Below are positions 25,671 to 35,633 of a stretch of DNA of 64,000 bases, in pieces. The notes beneath the pieces were generated by a model. It did not search any database, was not told where the DNA came from, and saw nothing but the letters and a program-made list of their open reading frames with translations. The position numbers were made by a program, and so were the translations under genes. The stretch spans positions 305,487 through 369,486 of the forward strand of contig JADJOY010000009.1 in NCBI GenBank assembly GCA_016713535.1, given 5' to 3'. This DNA comes from JADJOY01 sp016713535 [NCBI: Deltaproteobacteria bacterium]. GTDB taxonomy: Bacteria; JADJOY01. Numbering within the stretch: the stretch's first letter is position 1; every line of letters begins with the position of its first letter.

Positions 25671-28064
25671 TCAGATCGCCTGGATCGTGAACCGGCGCGC
25701 GCGCGGTGAGGTGATCGCCACCTCGCCCACGGGCTTGCGTCCGCGGGTCAGCGCGATCGTCACGCGCTTGCCCTCGGCGCACCCGAGCACGCGCGCGTGC
25801 TTCCACAGGAAGCCGAGCATCTCGTCCTCGACGGCGTCACGGACGGTGCCGTGGGTGACCTTCGCCTTCACGTCGACGCCCAAGGCGTCGCTCGCCTCGA
25901 AGCGAAGCTCGGTGCCATCGGCGAGCGTGTACTCGCTGCGTCCCGGTCCAGCGATCGTGAGCCGGAGGGACTCGTCCGCGTCCGCCAGGGTGCGGATCCC
26001 GGCCACCGGCTCGGTGAGCAGCGTGTCGCAGTAGCGGTCGAGGGTGGGCAGGATCGAGCCCGCCGCGAGGAAGAGCGGGATGTGGCCGAGCGCCGCCTCG
26101 GTCTGGATGCGCGCGCCGCCCGCGCGCCGCTGGCCGGTCCAGAGCTCGACCCACTCGCCCGCGGGCAGGTAGAGGGCCCGGCTCGTCGCGCCGCGCTCGG
26201 TGACCGGCGCCACCAAGAGCTCCGCGCCGAACAGCATCTGGTCGTCGATCCCTCCCGCCACCGCATCGCCCGGGTAGTGGAGGTGGAGGTGGCGGCAGAT
26301 CGGCAAACCGGTGCGCGTCGCCTCCGCCGCGTAGCGGTAGAGGTGCGGGAAGAGCGCCGTGTGCATCCGCGCGTAGCGGCGGTAGTGGTCGAGGGTCTCG
26401 GCGTCCTTGTCGAAGGTCCAGTTGCGGTGGAGCTTCACGCCGTGGTGGGTGCGCATGACGGGCAGGAACGTGGTGAGCTCGGTCCAGCGCAGGAAAAGCT
26501 CTTTGTCCGACGGGGGGCACGTGAACGACTTGTAGCCCGCCAGGTCGGTCGCGAAGTAGGGCACCCCCGAGAGCCCCGCATTGAGCGCGGCGGGGATCAC
26601 CGCGGGCAGCCCGTCGAGGCGATCGAAGCTCGTCGACTGGTCGCCCGACCACAGCACCGGTGCGTAGCGCTGGCTCCCCACGGTGCCCGAGCGCGAGAAG
26701 AACACGTAGTCGCCGTCGGGGCGCTTCTGGTCCCAGAAGCTCCGGTTCGCCTCCTGCCAGAGCAGCGGATAGCGGTTGTGCATCTGCCAGCCGTTCGAGC
26801 CGTCGTGGAAGCGCGCGTCGACCGGCGTGTACTCGCCGAAGTCCGACATCCAGCCGTCCACGCCGAGCGCCACGGTGCGATCGAAGATCGCGTGCAGGAA
26901 GGGCTTCGCCTGCGGGTGCGTGAAGTCGATCTGGCCGTAGTGCTCGCCCATGAGTGCCAACCGCCACGGGCGCCCCTTCTTGTCTTGCATGAAGACGCCG
27001 AGGCGGCGTCCCGCCTCGTAGTCCTCGGTGCCCTCGAGGACGTACGGAAAGAAGTAGGCGAGGAAGCGGTAGCCGGCGGCGTGGAGCTCGCCCGTCATCT
27101 TCTCGAAGTCCGGGTAGCGGGTGCGGTCCACGGTCATCTTGGTGGGGAAGATCCAGTACTGGCCGAACGGCAAGTCGCTGCCGTTTTGCCAGTCCTCGGT
27201 CCAGATCGCGGCGGACGGGATCTTCTCGCGGCGCAAGAGCGCCGCGGTGGAGCGGACCCGCTCCGGGCCCATCACCGCGTCGTTCCAGGGCGCGAAGATC
27301 CACGGCTGCGGGAGCGTCGCGCGGCCGGTGTGGGCGGTCATGGTCTCGATCAGCGCGGCCGGCGAGTCGGCGAAGAAGAGCGTCAGTGTGAGCGAGCCGC
27401 CGTAGATCTTGATCGAGAGCGTGTCGGGCTCCGTGGCGCCGACGTCGAACACCACGCGGTTCGGCTCCTCGACCACCAGCCCCCAGCCGCGGCTGCTGAC
27501 GAAGAGGGACATCGGGCAGTAGGTGGAGTCGGGGCCGGAGGGGAACGGGTTGCGCTTGAGGTTGGGCAGCGCCTTCGAGAGCGGGGCGGGGAGTGCCACG
27601 CTGCGCTCCTCCGCCCACACGCTCACCTTCTGACCGCGCTGGTCGCAGGCGTTGAAGCGCTCGCCGAAGCCGAAGAAGCGCTCGCCCGGCTCGATCGCGA
27701 AGCTCACCTCGAGGGTCACGTCCTCGCCGGTGTGCGCCTTCCAGCCCAGCTCGGCGGTGCGCGGGCCGAGGATGCGCGCGTGCGCCTCGAGCGGCACGCC
27801 GGCGCCGCCCAGATCGGCGGTGTAGCCGTCGCCGTGGGCGTCGTTCGAGAGCACGCCGTCGGCGAGGCGTGGCTCGCTCTCGCGCCCCGTGAACACGTAC
27901 CACGCGACCACCCGCTGCGCGCGCTGCCCGCGCACCTTGGCCACGCGCGGCGCGCGCGCGAGTCGGACGAGCGTCTCGCCGGCCGGTGCCTGGATCGACG
28001 GGGTGAGCGGATCGGCGCCAAAGCGGATGCCGGTTGCGGCCGGGGCGGTCTTCTTGGGAGGCAT
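25671..28064 (-). CDS. glycoside hydrolase family 31 alpha-glycosidase (YihQ-related subgroup)
   Basis: 797 aa. A retaining alpha-glycosidase fold: an N-terminal beta-sandwich domain with FGFGERFN, then the catalytic barrel. The nucleophile lies in GVDGWMSDFGEYTP (Asp ~405), and the acid/base is expected in VLWSGDQSTSFD (~471). AYFFPYVLEG, RSGTVGSQRY and LPVMRTHHG match the sulfoquinovosidase-like branch. However, the residues I recall as reading the sulfonate in YihQ (QDW Gln and the Arg 13 residues later) appear here as Glu in TEDW and Tyr in FGQYW. A different sugar is therefore likely. No signal peptide, so cytoplasmic. SD GAGGAA precedes the ATG at 28064. Confidence 0.93.
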   Translation of the reverse strand: MPPKKTAPAATGIRFGADPLTPSIQAPAGETLVRLARAPRVAKVRGQRAQRVVAWYVFTGRESEPRLADGVLSNDAHGDGYTADLGGAGVPLEAHARILGPRTAELGWKAHTGEDVTLEVSFAIEPGERFFGFGERFNACDQRGQKVSVWAEERSVALPAPLSKALPNLKRNPFPSGPDSTYCPMSLFVSSRGWGLVVEEPNRVVFDVGATEPDTLSIKIYGGSLTLTLFFADSPAALIETMTAHTGRATLPQPWIFAPWNDAVMGPERVRSTAALLRREKIPSAAIWTEDWQNGSDLPFGQYWIFPTKMTVDRTRYPDFEKMTGELHAAGYRFLAYFFPYVLEGTEDYEAGRRLGVFMQDKKGRPWRLALMGEHYGQIDFTHPQAKPFLHAIFDRTVALGVDGWMSDFGEYTPVDARFHDGSNGWQMHNRYPLLWQEANRSFWDQKRPDGDYVFFSRSGTVGSQRYAPVLWSGDQSTSFDRLDGLPAVIPAALNAGLSGVPYFATDLAGYKSFTCPPSDKELFLRWTELTTFLPVMRTHHGVKLHRNWTFDKDAETLDHYRRYARMHTALFPHLYRYAAEATRTGLPICRHLHLHYPGDAVAGGIDDQMLFGAELLVAPVTERGATSRALYLPAGEWVELWTGQRRAGGARIQTEAALGHIPLFLAAGSILPTLDRYCDTLLTEPVAGIRTLADADESLRLTIAGPGRSEYTLADGTELRFEASDALGVDVKAKVTHGTVRDAVEDEMLGFLWKHARVLGCAEGKRVTIALTRGRKPVGEVAITSPRARRFTIQAI

Positions 28065-28139
28065 GCGTTCCTCGCATTGCGAGCGGAAAACGAACGCCCC
28101 GTTCTACCCGATCGCGGGCGGCGATGAACCCTTCAGCTT

Positions 28140-28300
28140 GCGGCGGCGTCGCGGGCGCGCTCCAGCCGACGCTCCTCTTCGGTCTGGAGGGCCCGCCCGG
28201 GGGGGGGGGCGCTGGCGGGCCGCCGACGCATGGACTACCCTCCAGTCGATCCATCCAAGATCCGTTGGAGGGCGACCGCTTCGTCGGTCGCCCACGCCGT
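28140..28300. repeat. dispersed palindromic repeat with a G run
   Basis: CTCTTCGGTCTGGAGGGCCC followed by a run of ten G. It matches the module CGGTCTGGAGGGCCCGCCTC at 25 kb and in the 41-kb array, but its second half is replaced by G, as in the damaged copies of the 2.8-kb array. Confidence 0.65.
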
Positions 28301-28303
28301 CGA

Positions 28304-29449
28304 TCAGTTGTCCTGAAAGAGCGTGCCGGCGCGCCAGTCGGATGCGCCGCTCGCGGTGCGCAGCTCGCCTCCGCTGACGGACGAGTCGGTTCCCGACGCG
28401 ACGTTCTGCGAGCCCTCCGTGACGGTGCTGCTCGGCCCTATCGCTTCGTTCCAGCTTCCGCCGACCACCACCGATGTTCCTCCGGTAGCACCGTTGTCGT
28501 GCCCACCAACGGCGACGGAGTTCCGCTGGGACGCCACGTTCGCCCGGCCACCACCGACCGAGGCGGACTGCCCGGTCGCGCGATTCTCCTCGCCAGCGGC
28601 CACCGATGCATAGACTCCCGCCGCCTCGTTGAGATAGCCGCCCGTTACCGACGCCGCGTGCTGGCTCGCGACATTCGACTGGCCGCCGCTCACCGACGAC
28701 AGCGGGCCCGAGGCCTCGTTCTTGTTGCCGCCACTCACCGAGGCAAGTTCGCCGCTCGCATGGTTGTTCTGCCCGCCGCTTACCCAGGCAGCATTCCCAC
28801 TTGCCTCGTCGCCGTTTCCGCCGCTCACGGATGCGTACATCCCGCTCGCGGTGTTCCCCGCCCCTCCGCTCACCGCCGATGAGGCACCCAGCGCTTGGTT
28901 GCCGGCCCCCCCTGCGACGGCCGAATACGAGGGCGATGATGGGTCTGCCGCCGCTGCGCTCGACGCAATGTTTTCGTTCCCACCGAGCACCGCCGTGTAG
29001 CCCGCCTGCGCCTGGTTCGCGCGCCCGCCGACCACCGCCGAGAAGTCGCCCGATGCCGTGCTCTCCGCGCCGCCCGCTGCGGTGGCGTACTTGCCGCTGA
29101 TCTCGTTCTGGTAGCCGCCGACGATGCCGCCGTAGCTCGCGTAGTTCTGCTTGTCACCGACGACGAGGTTGTGCGAGCCGCCGCGCTTGTCCTTGTGCGG
29201 CCCGCGCGTGGCGTTGTAGCCGATCACCACGTTTCCCTTGCCGTTGGCAGTGGCCGTGTTGTTGGTGCCGTTCTGGACCACCAGGTTTCCGGACGCCACC
29301 TTCACATCGCCGCTCTGCACCACCACGGCGTCGCACCCGGAGATCACGAACGTGTTGCCGACCACCCGCGCCTGACACACTGCGCTGGTCGCAACCGGCC
29401 AGGCGAGAAGTACGACGACAATCCCCAGGGCCAACCGATTCGTCGTCAT
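28304..29449 (-). CDS. secreted trimeric-autotransporter-head-like repeat protein, copy 1
   Basis: 381 aa. Signal peptide TNRLALGIVVVLLAWPVATS, cleaved near residue 23. A conserved segment CQARVVGNTFVISGCDAVVV and NGKGNVVIGYNATRGPHK follow. From ~105 there are 14-16-residue repeats of the form VSGGxxNxASGxxAS (for example SVSGGNKNEASGPLS, SVGGGRANVASQRNS), as in YadA/Hia head domains that fold into left-handed beta-rolls. There is no C-terminal beta-barrel anchor; it ends SDWRAGTLFQDN, so it is probably secreted or retained by another route. A near-identical damaged paralogue lies at 33020-34163. The two flank a beta-helix/esterase gene. Confidence 0.82.
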   Translation of the reverse strand: MTTNRLALGIVVVLLAWPVATSAVCQARVVGNTFVISGCDAVVVQSGDVKVASGNLVVQNGTNNTATANGKGNVVIGYNATRGPHKDKRGGSHNLVVGDKQNYASYGGIVGGYQNEISGKYATAAGGAESTASGDFSAVVGGRANQAQAGYTAVLGGNENIASSAAAADPSSPSYSAVAGGAGNQALGASSAVSGGAGNTASGMYASVSGGNGDEASGNAAWVSGGQNNHASGELASVSGGNKNEASGPLSSVSGGQSNVASQHAASVTGGYLNEAAGVYASVAAGEENRATGQSASVGGGRANVASQRNSVAVGGHDNGATGGTSVVVGGSWNEAIGPSSTVTEGSQNVASGTDSSVSGGELRTASGASDWRAGTLFQDN

Positions 29450-29727
29450 GAGCTCTCCGCGATCCGGGCGGCGGTTTCTCGCCTAGCTCGACCGGGTTTA
29501 CTGGAAGCTGGCTCGCCGGCTGATCCGCTGAGCCGTGCACCGCTGGAGTCTCTCACGTTCTTGCCCGCGCCGAGTTCGCCTGGCCCGGTGCCTCAACAGC
29601 CGGGGCGGATAGCCGAACAGAAATACTCGACATAACACCGTGTTTCTATGCTACGAATGCAAGTGGCAGCGTGCGCCGGACCGCTGTGAACACGGGAATT
29701 TCAACGGGTAAGCCCAGAGGAGGGGCG

Positions 29728-32700
29728 ATGAGCTCGCGCAGATATCTAATCGCAATATCCGTTGCGGTCCTCACGAATCTCGTCACGCTTGTCCCTCTCG
29801 CCCGAGCGACAAACACCTGCGTCGTGACGAGCACCTACGACGCTGCGCCCACTCCAGAAGTGGGCCCGGCTCCCGGTACTCTCCGGTATTGCATCGAGAT
29901 CGTCGACTCCACCGACGCGGATGACACGCTCGTCGATTTCGACATTCCGGGTACAGGGCCACACACGATCCAGCTCGCGACGTGCCTCACGATCGGCGAG
30001 GACGGGACGACGGTGGACGGGTTCTCACAGCCAGGCGCCTCGCCTGCTAGCTCGACGGAGGATGCCCTCCACAAGATCATCCTGGATGGGTCCAGCAATG
30101 ACTGCGGTGTACTGCTTTCGCTACGCGGCAGCGATGCCATCGTGCGAGGACTGGTTCTCGAGAACCAGTCGAGCGCCTCTGGGCCCGTAGCTCATGGCTA
30201 CGCCATCGAAGTCGGGAATGCCACCGCCGGCACCGTCATCCAAGGGAATCGATTCGAAGCGAACGCTGGCGGCATCGAGATTGGTGCCGGGTCGGCAGCG
30301 GATCACGTGACGGTCGGTGGGACAACCGCCGCGTCCCGGAACGTGATCACAGGTTGCTCTACGCTGAGCGGAATCGAGATCGGCCCTGGCGAAGGGAACG
30401 TCATTGCGGGCAATCACGTGGTCGGAAACGACCACGTGGGCATCTCGGTAACTGACCCGGAGCTCTACGGAGGGCGAGATCATCGGCAACCTCGTGAGCG
30501 CGAACGGCGCCGAGGGGATACGAGTGACGTCGCTCGGATAAACGATCCGGTCGAACGTCGTCGGCTGGGACGTGGATGGTGTCACGCCGGCGGGGAACGG
30601 CGGCATGGGCATTCACGTCGCCGCGGACGGATCCGCGCAGACCGGGGCCATCGAGATTGGCGGTGCCTCCAGCGCCGATGGAAACCACATCGCCAACAAC
30701 GGTGACTATGGAATCGGAATCTTCCTCGGGCCGGGCGATGCAGTGGTCCGAGGCAACGAGGTCACAACCAACGCAGGCACGGGCATTTCGTATTCCGGGG
30801 GAGGGTCTTCCGGGCTGATCGGAGCCAACAGCGTCACTGGCAGCGGCACCTTCGGAATTGGCGTGTGGAACGGTTCGCCGACCATCCTCGCGAACACCGT
30901 CACCGAGAGTGCCGACTCGGGGATCGGCGTCGTTTGGCAGGCGGCTGGCCCGGCGCCAGTCGACATCGAAGGGAACGAGGTCGCAGAAAACGGAAGCAGC
31001 GGCATCTGGCTCTTCGGTGCCAGCGGGACGATCGCCGACAATACGGTGACGGCGAACGTCGAGACCGGGATCTTCGTCATGTCGAACCCGGGAGAAGACC
31101 CGGCGGCATCCGAGACCTCGGACGACGTCGTCGCGGTCGCAACGATCGGCACGGAAGCTCTACCGAACGTTGTCACGGGGAACGACGGTGGAATCATCAT
31201 TCTCGATGCGTTCGTGATGAACCGATTTCGACTGGAGGGAGAGAACACGCTGAGCGGCAATGGCAGCTTTGAGGCAATTCAGGCCTGGTTCGATTTGGCA
31301 CGAGCCACCGAACTGGACGGGGATCCGATCGCTGGCGCGACGGTGCGAGTGTATGCAGGCTTCATGAAGCCTGGCGTCGATGAGCCGTTCTACGAAGGTG
31401 TGTCTGACGAGAGCGGCGTTGCCGGCCCCGATGGGTTCACGATGGCGGACGTATTCTCGTGGGGCGTGATTCCAGAGTTCATTATCGTGAGCGATGAGGC
31501 CGGAATGCCTCGTAGAGTCGACGCAACATTTCACAAGATTCTTATCGAAACATCAGAGAATGAATCGTGGCGATATCAGTATCCCTGGGATGGGTACAAT
31601 GCAAAATCGGGCTGCACGATGACCACAGGGGTGTGTCGCTATCAGGTTGCCGAAGACGCAATCGGTGGAGAACCCGTCGAACTCAGTCAGGCGTCGGGGA
31701 TCCACGCCGACGCGTTGTTGTCAGCGCACATGTGTATCTATCCGGGCGGTGCAACCTCGGCCGGGTGTCAGCGAAACGGGCCTGCCTTCAGAACCTTCAA
31801 GGTCTTCAGTCCGGCCGCTTGCCAGGGAACGGACCAAGACCCTGTGACCTGCCCTGCCGTGTTCATGCTCCATGGCGGTGGTGGATATGCAGCCCAAGTT
31901 CAGGAGCAAACCGATTGGAATAACAAAGCAAAGGGCGCGGAATTCAACGTCGTGTATCCACAAGGAATTGACCCCGACGATACCGGCGGCACCTGGAATG
32001 CCGAGCACTGTTGCGGCGCTGCCCTTTCGTTAGATTCGCCCGACGTATTGTTTGACGGTCAGCTTGTAGATGCACTGACGGGTGGGCTTGACTACGAGCT
32101 GAGCGATACGACTGTCCGCCTCTCGCTAGATAGCTCCCGCATATACCTTGCCGGGTTCTCGAATGGCGCGATGCTCGCTCATCGCATTGCTGCAAAGTAT
32201 CCGGGATGCTTTGCGGCTGTTGCTCCGGTTGCGGGTACCATCGGTGGACAAGACGAAGATCAAACGGAGCTCCATGTGCCAGCGCCGCCCGGCCAACCCA
32301 TCCCGATCCTCATGATGCACGGCCTCGAAGACGCTCACGTCCCCTATTACGGCGGATCGAGTTCAGGTGTCTTCCCCGGCTTGCCAAACCCGCGGCCTCG
32401 GGTAGACATCAGCCAACAGGATTCGATCGCTTACTGGATCGCCGCGAACGGCGCGAGCACCACAGCGACGACAATCCACGAGGACTCATATTACATTCAG
32501 ACGGAAAATTCGGCGCTAAGCGGAGGGGCTCCGGTCGAGCTCGTCACGGTGATCGACCCCGGACCTACTCCTCTACCTCTTGGCGCTGACCTCCCGTACG
32601 GTTACGCGGGTCATGCATGGCCAGGCGGGGATTGTAGTTCGTTCTTCCCCACTACGAATATCTGCTTGCACGGCCCGCCGGACCCCCTCGGCGATCCACC

Positions 32701-32824
32701 TGCGCCACGCAATCACGTCCACGCGAACGATCTTATCTGGGATTTCTTCAGCGCCACCGAGAATCCCTCGGCCTGGAGCCCATGCTGGTGTGGTCACCCT
32801 GGAACTCCCAACTGCGTGCGATGA
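29728..32824 (+). pseudogene. secreted beta-helix plus PHB-depolymerase-like esterase protein, interrupted
   Basis: ATG at 29728 after AGAGGAGG. Signal peptide YLIAISVAVLTNLVTLVPLA. Residues ~100-480 are right-handed beta-helix rungs (VIQGNRFEANAGGIEIG, GNHVVGNDHVGISV, ANTVTESADSGIGV). After a short SdrD/carboxypeptidase-like beta domain comes an LpqC/PHB-depolymerase-type esterase: VFMLHGGGGYAAQVQEQT, nucleophile elbow LAGFSNGAMLAH (Ser codon at 32159), MMHGLEDAHVPY and GYAGHAWPGG for Asp and His. The frame is broken by an extra G at about 30473-30475 and by a TAA at 30539-30541 in the continuing frame, which is otherwise open from 30542 to 32824. GC is clearly lower than in neighbouring genes. 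Ends with cysteine-rich PCWCGHPGTPNC. Confidence 0.85.
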
Positions 32825-33019
32825 GCCTCGTCAATGCGGACGAGATCGGGGAGAGGCAGGTGCCAAGTACAGCGATATGCTGGCCTCAAGTGTCGCGATG
32901 ACGGCTGTCTGCACGGCGCCGATCTCAACCGCAGCGCTGGATCCTTACGATCGACGAGCCGGACCCCTCGGGATCGCCAAAGTCGACATTGGGTCTCCGT
33001 TGGTTCTTCTCGCGCGCTC

Positions 33020-34163
33020 TTACTTGTCCTGAAACAGCTCGCCGGCGCGCCAGTCGGATGCGCCGCTCGCGGTGCGCCGCTCGCCTCCGCTGACGGACGA
33101 GTCGGTTCCCGACGCGACGTTCTGCGAGCCTCCCGTGACGGTGCTGCTCGGGCCTGTTGCTTCGTTCCAGCTTCCGCCGACCACCACCGATGTTCCTCCG
33201 GTGGCACCGTTGTCGTGCCCACCAACGGCGACGGAGTTCCGCTGCGACGCGACATTCGCCCGGCCACCGCCTACCGAGGCGGACTGCCCGGTGGCGCGAT
33301 TTTCCTCGCCAGCGCCCACGGACGCATAGACCCCCGAGGCTTCGTTCAGATAGCCGCCGTTCACGGACGCCGCATGCTGACTCGCGACATTCGACTGGCC
33401 GCCGCTCACCGACGACAGCGGACCCGATGCCTCGTTCTTGTTGCCGCCGCTCACCGCCGCGAACTCGCCGCTTGCGGTGTTGCTCGCTCCGCCGGCCGCT
33501 GTCGCCACGGCGCCGGTCGCAGCATTGAACTGACCTCCGACGCTCGACGCGCTGAGTCCGCTCGCGACGTTTAGGGCACCGCCGCCGGTGAGGGAGTAGA
33601 CGCCGGTCGCTTGATCCTGAAATCCACCCACGGCCGTTGCGTATGACGCGGACGCCGGGTCGGCGGGTGTCGAGCTCGACGCAATGTTCTCGTTCCCACC
33701 GAGCACCGCTGTAGCCCGTCTGCGCCTGGTTCGCGCGCCCGCCGACCACCGCCGAGAAGTCCCCGAGGCGGTGCTTCTCCGCTCCGGCCGCCGCGGTGGC
33801 GTACTTGCCGCTGATCTCGTTCTGGTAGCCGCCGACGATGCCGCCGTAGCTCGCATAGTTCTGCTTGTCACCGACGACGAGGTTGTGGGAGCCGCCGCGC
33901 TTGTCCTTGTGCGGCCCGCGCGTGGCGTTGTAGCCGATCACCACGTTGCCCTTGCCGTTGGCGGTGGCCGTGTTGTTGGTGCCGTTCTGGACCACGAGGT
34001 TTCCGGACGACACCTTCACATCGCCGCTCTGCACCACCACGGCGTCGCACCCGGAGATCACGAACGTGTTCCCGACCACCCGTGCCTGGCACACCGCGCT
34101 CGCGGCCGTGGGCAAGCAAAGGGTCGCGATCGCCACGCTCAGGCTGAGCAACTTGATAATCAT
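33020..34163 (-). pseudogene. secreted trimeric-autotransporter-head-like repeat protein, copy 2 (frameshifted)
   Basis: Paralogue of the 28.3-kb gene, with the same CQARVVGNTFVISGCDAVVV start and the same SDWRAGELFQDK end. The signal peptide differs (IIKLLSLSVAIATLCLPTAA). Compared with copy 1, two bases are missing at 33709-33713, so frames change there. A compensated pair of one-base shifts at 33760-33776 garbles five codons (EKHRL for ESTAS). The middle repeats differ (TGVYSLTGGGALNVASG, SASSVGGQFNAATG), while the last ~130 codons are almost identical to copy 1, suggesting gene conversion. It is divergent from the Gfo/Idh gene. Confidence 0.82.
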
Positions 34164-34454
34164 GGTTTCCCCGCATTTCGGGCGCCAGAATCGGTCCCGG
34201 GCTGGTGTGTTTGGGAGGGCCGAGATGGCCCTTCACTTCACCGTCGGTGTGCGTGGTTCAGTCTCTCACGAGCGAACCGCCATAGCGAACTGGCGCGCTG
34301 CGCGCGGGCGGGCCGTAGTTGCACTCCAAGTCGACTGGACTATCGTGCAGGAGCGTTTCGGTGTCGCAGCAATCCTCCGCTCGCGGAGTCTCACCGGACT
34401 GATCGTCACGGTAGTCTGACCGCCCGCTGGGCGGCGAAGCGGGAGGACCGGGCG

Positions 34455-35435
34455 ATGACCGACGTGCTGCGGTGGGGAGTGCTGGGGTGCGCGAGCATCG
34501 CGCGGCGGGTGGTGCCGGCGATCGCGAACGTGGCGGGGAACACGGTCGCGGCGGTCGCGAGCCGTAGCCTCGACAAGGCGCGCGCGTTCGCGGATGAGCT
34601 CGCCATCCCGCGCGGGTTCGGCTCGTACGCGGAGATGCTCGCGAGCGGCGAGATCGACGTGGTCTACAACCCGCTCCCCAACTCGCTCCACGCCGAGTGG
34701 ACGATCCACGCGCTCGAGCGCGGCCTGCCCGTGCTCTGCGAGAAGCCCTTCACCGTGAACGCCGCCGAGGCGCGCATGGTGATCGCGGCGGCGCACCGCG
34801 CGGGGCGGCCGGTCGGCGAGGCGTTCATGTACCGCCACCACCCGCTCTACGCGCAGGTGGCGCGCTCGATCGCGGAGGGCGCGATCGGCGAGCTCCGGCT
34901 CGTCTCGGGTGTGTTCACGTTCGCGCTCGGAGATCGGAACGAGATCCCCGCCTCGGCGGCCCTCGGCGGTGGCTCGCTGCGCGACGTCGGCTGCTATCCG
35001 GTGAACCTCGCGCGCCTCGTCACCGGCGCCGAGCCGAGCCGGGTGTTCGCGATGGCGCACTTCGGCGAGGTCGACGACACCCTCGCGGCGGTCCTCGAGT
35101 TCCCCGGCAACGTGGTGGCGCAGGTCGCGTCGAGCATCGAGAGCGAGGAGCGCGCCCACGCCGAGATCCTCGGCACCCGCGGCGCGATCCTGCTGGACTC
35201 GCCGTGGTTCCCCGGCGACGGCTTCACGCTGGTGCGCGAGGGGCAGAGCCAGCGCGTGACGTGCGCCACCGGCGACGGCTACGCGCTCGAGGTCGAGGAC
35301 TTCGCGCGTGCGGTGCGTACCGGCAGCGCGCCGCGCTGGCCGGCCGAGGACGCGCTCGCGAACATGATCGTGGTCGACGCCATCCTCGAGTCCGCGCGCG
35401 CCGGCCACGCGGTGGAGCTCGCGGGTGCGGCGTAG
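34455..35435 (+). CDS. Gfo/Idh/MocA-family NAD(P)-dependent oxidoreductase
   Basis: 326 aa. The N-terminal Rossmann domain begins VLRWGVLGCASIARRVVPAI (GxGxxA-type loop GCASIA). IDVVYNPLPNSLHAEWTIHA and the family hallmark VLCEKPFTVNAAEARMV (EKP Lys) follow. MYRHHPLYAQV and GGGSLRDVGCYPVNLAR (the catalytic D-x-G/H-P region) mark the C-terminal beta-sheet domain. These enzymes oxidise or reduce sugars, inositols or dihydrodiols. It looks closest to the plant/animal dihydrodiol-dehydrogenase-like group, but the substrate is not determined. SD GGGAGGACCGGGCG. Stand-alone gene. Confidence 0.93.
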   Translation: MTDVLRWGVLGCASIARRVVPAIANVAGNTVAAVASRSLDKARAFADELAIPRGFGSYAEMLASGEIDVVYNPLPNSLHAEWTIHALERGLPVLCEKPFTVNAAEARMVIAAAHRAGRPVGEAFMYRHHPLYAQVARSIAEGAIGELRLVSGVFTFALGDRNEIPASAALGGGSLRDVGCYPVNLARLVTGAEPSRVFAMAHFGEVDDTLAAVLEFPGNVVAQVASSIESEERAHAEILGTRGAILLDSPWFPGDGFTLVREGQSQRVTCATGDGYALEVEDFARAVRTGSAPRWPAEDALANMIVVDAILESARAGHAVELAGAA

Positions 35436-35633
35436 CTCGGAGCACTCGAACGCCACGGATCGGGCCGGCGGGGGTGGAACGCCCGCCGCCACGTCCAGCG
35501 ATCGGCGAGAGGAGTTCGTCGGGCGGGCGCCTCCGCGCCCCCGCCGCAGGTCGCACCCGAGCGCCTTTGCTATGCTGCGCCGCTCGAAACCCGGACACGT
35601 CGCGACGTGCCCGCACAGAAAGGAAGGTCCTCG

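Noticed and set aside
25671-28064. Calling the GH31 enzyme a sulfoquinovosidase (yihQ)
   Set aside because: The residues expected to read the sulfonate appear replaced, and no sulfoquinovose pathway genes are nearby.
25797-28127. Plus-strand open frame (776 aa) over the GH31 gene
   Set aside because: Antisense shadow of a clear GH31 glycosidase.
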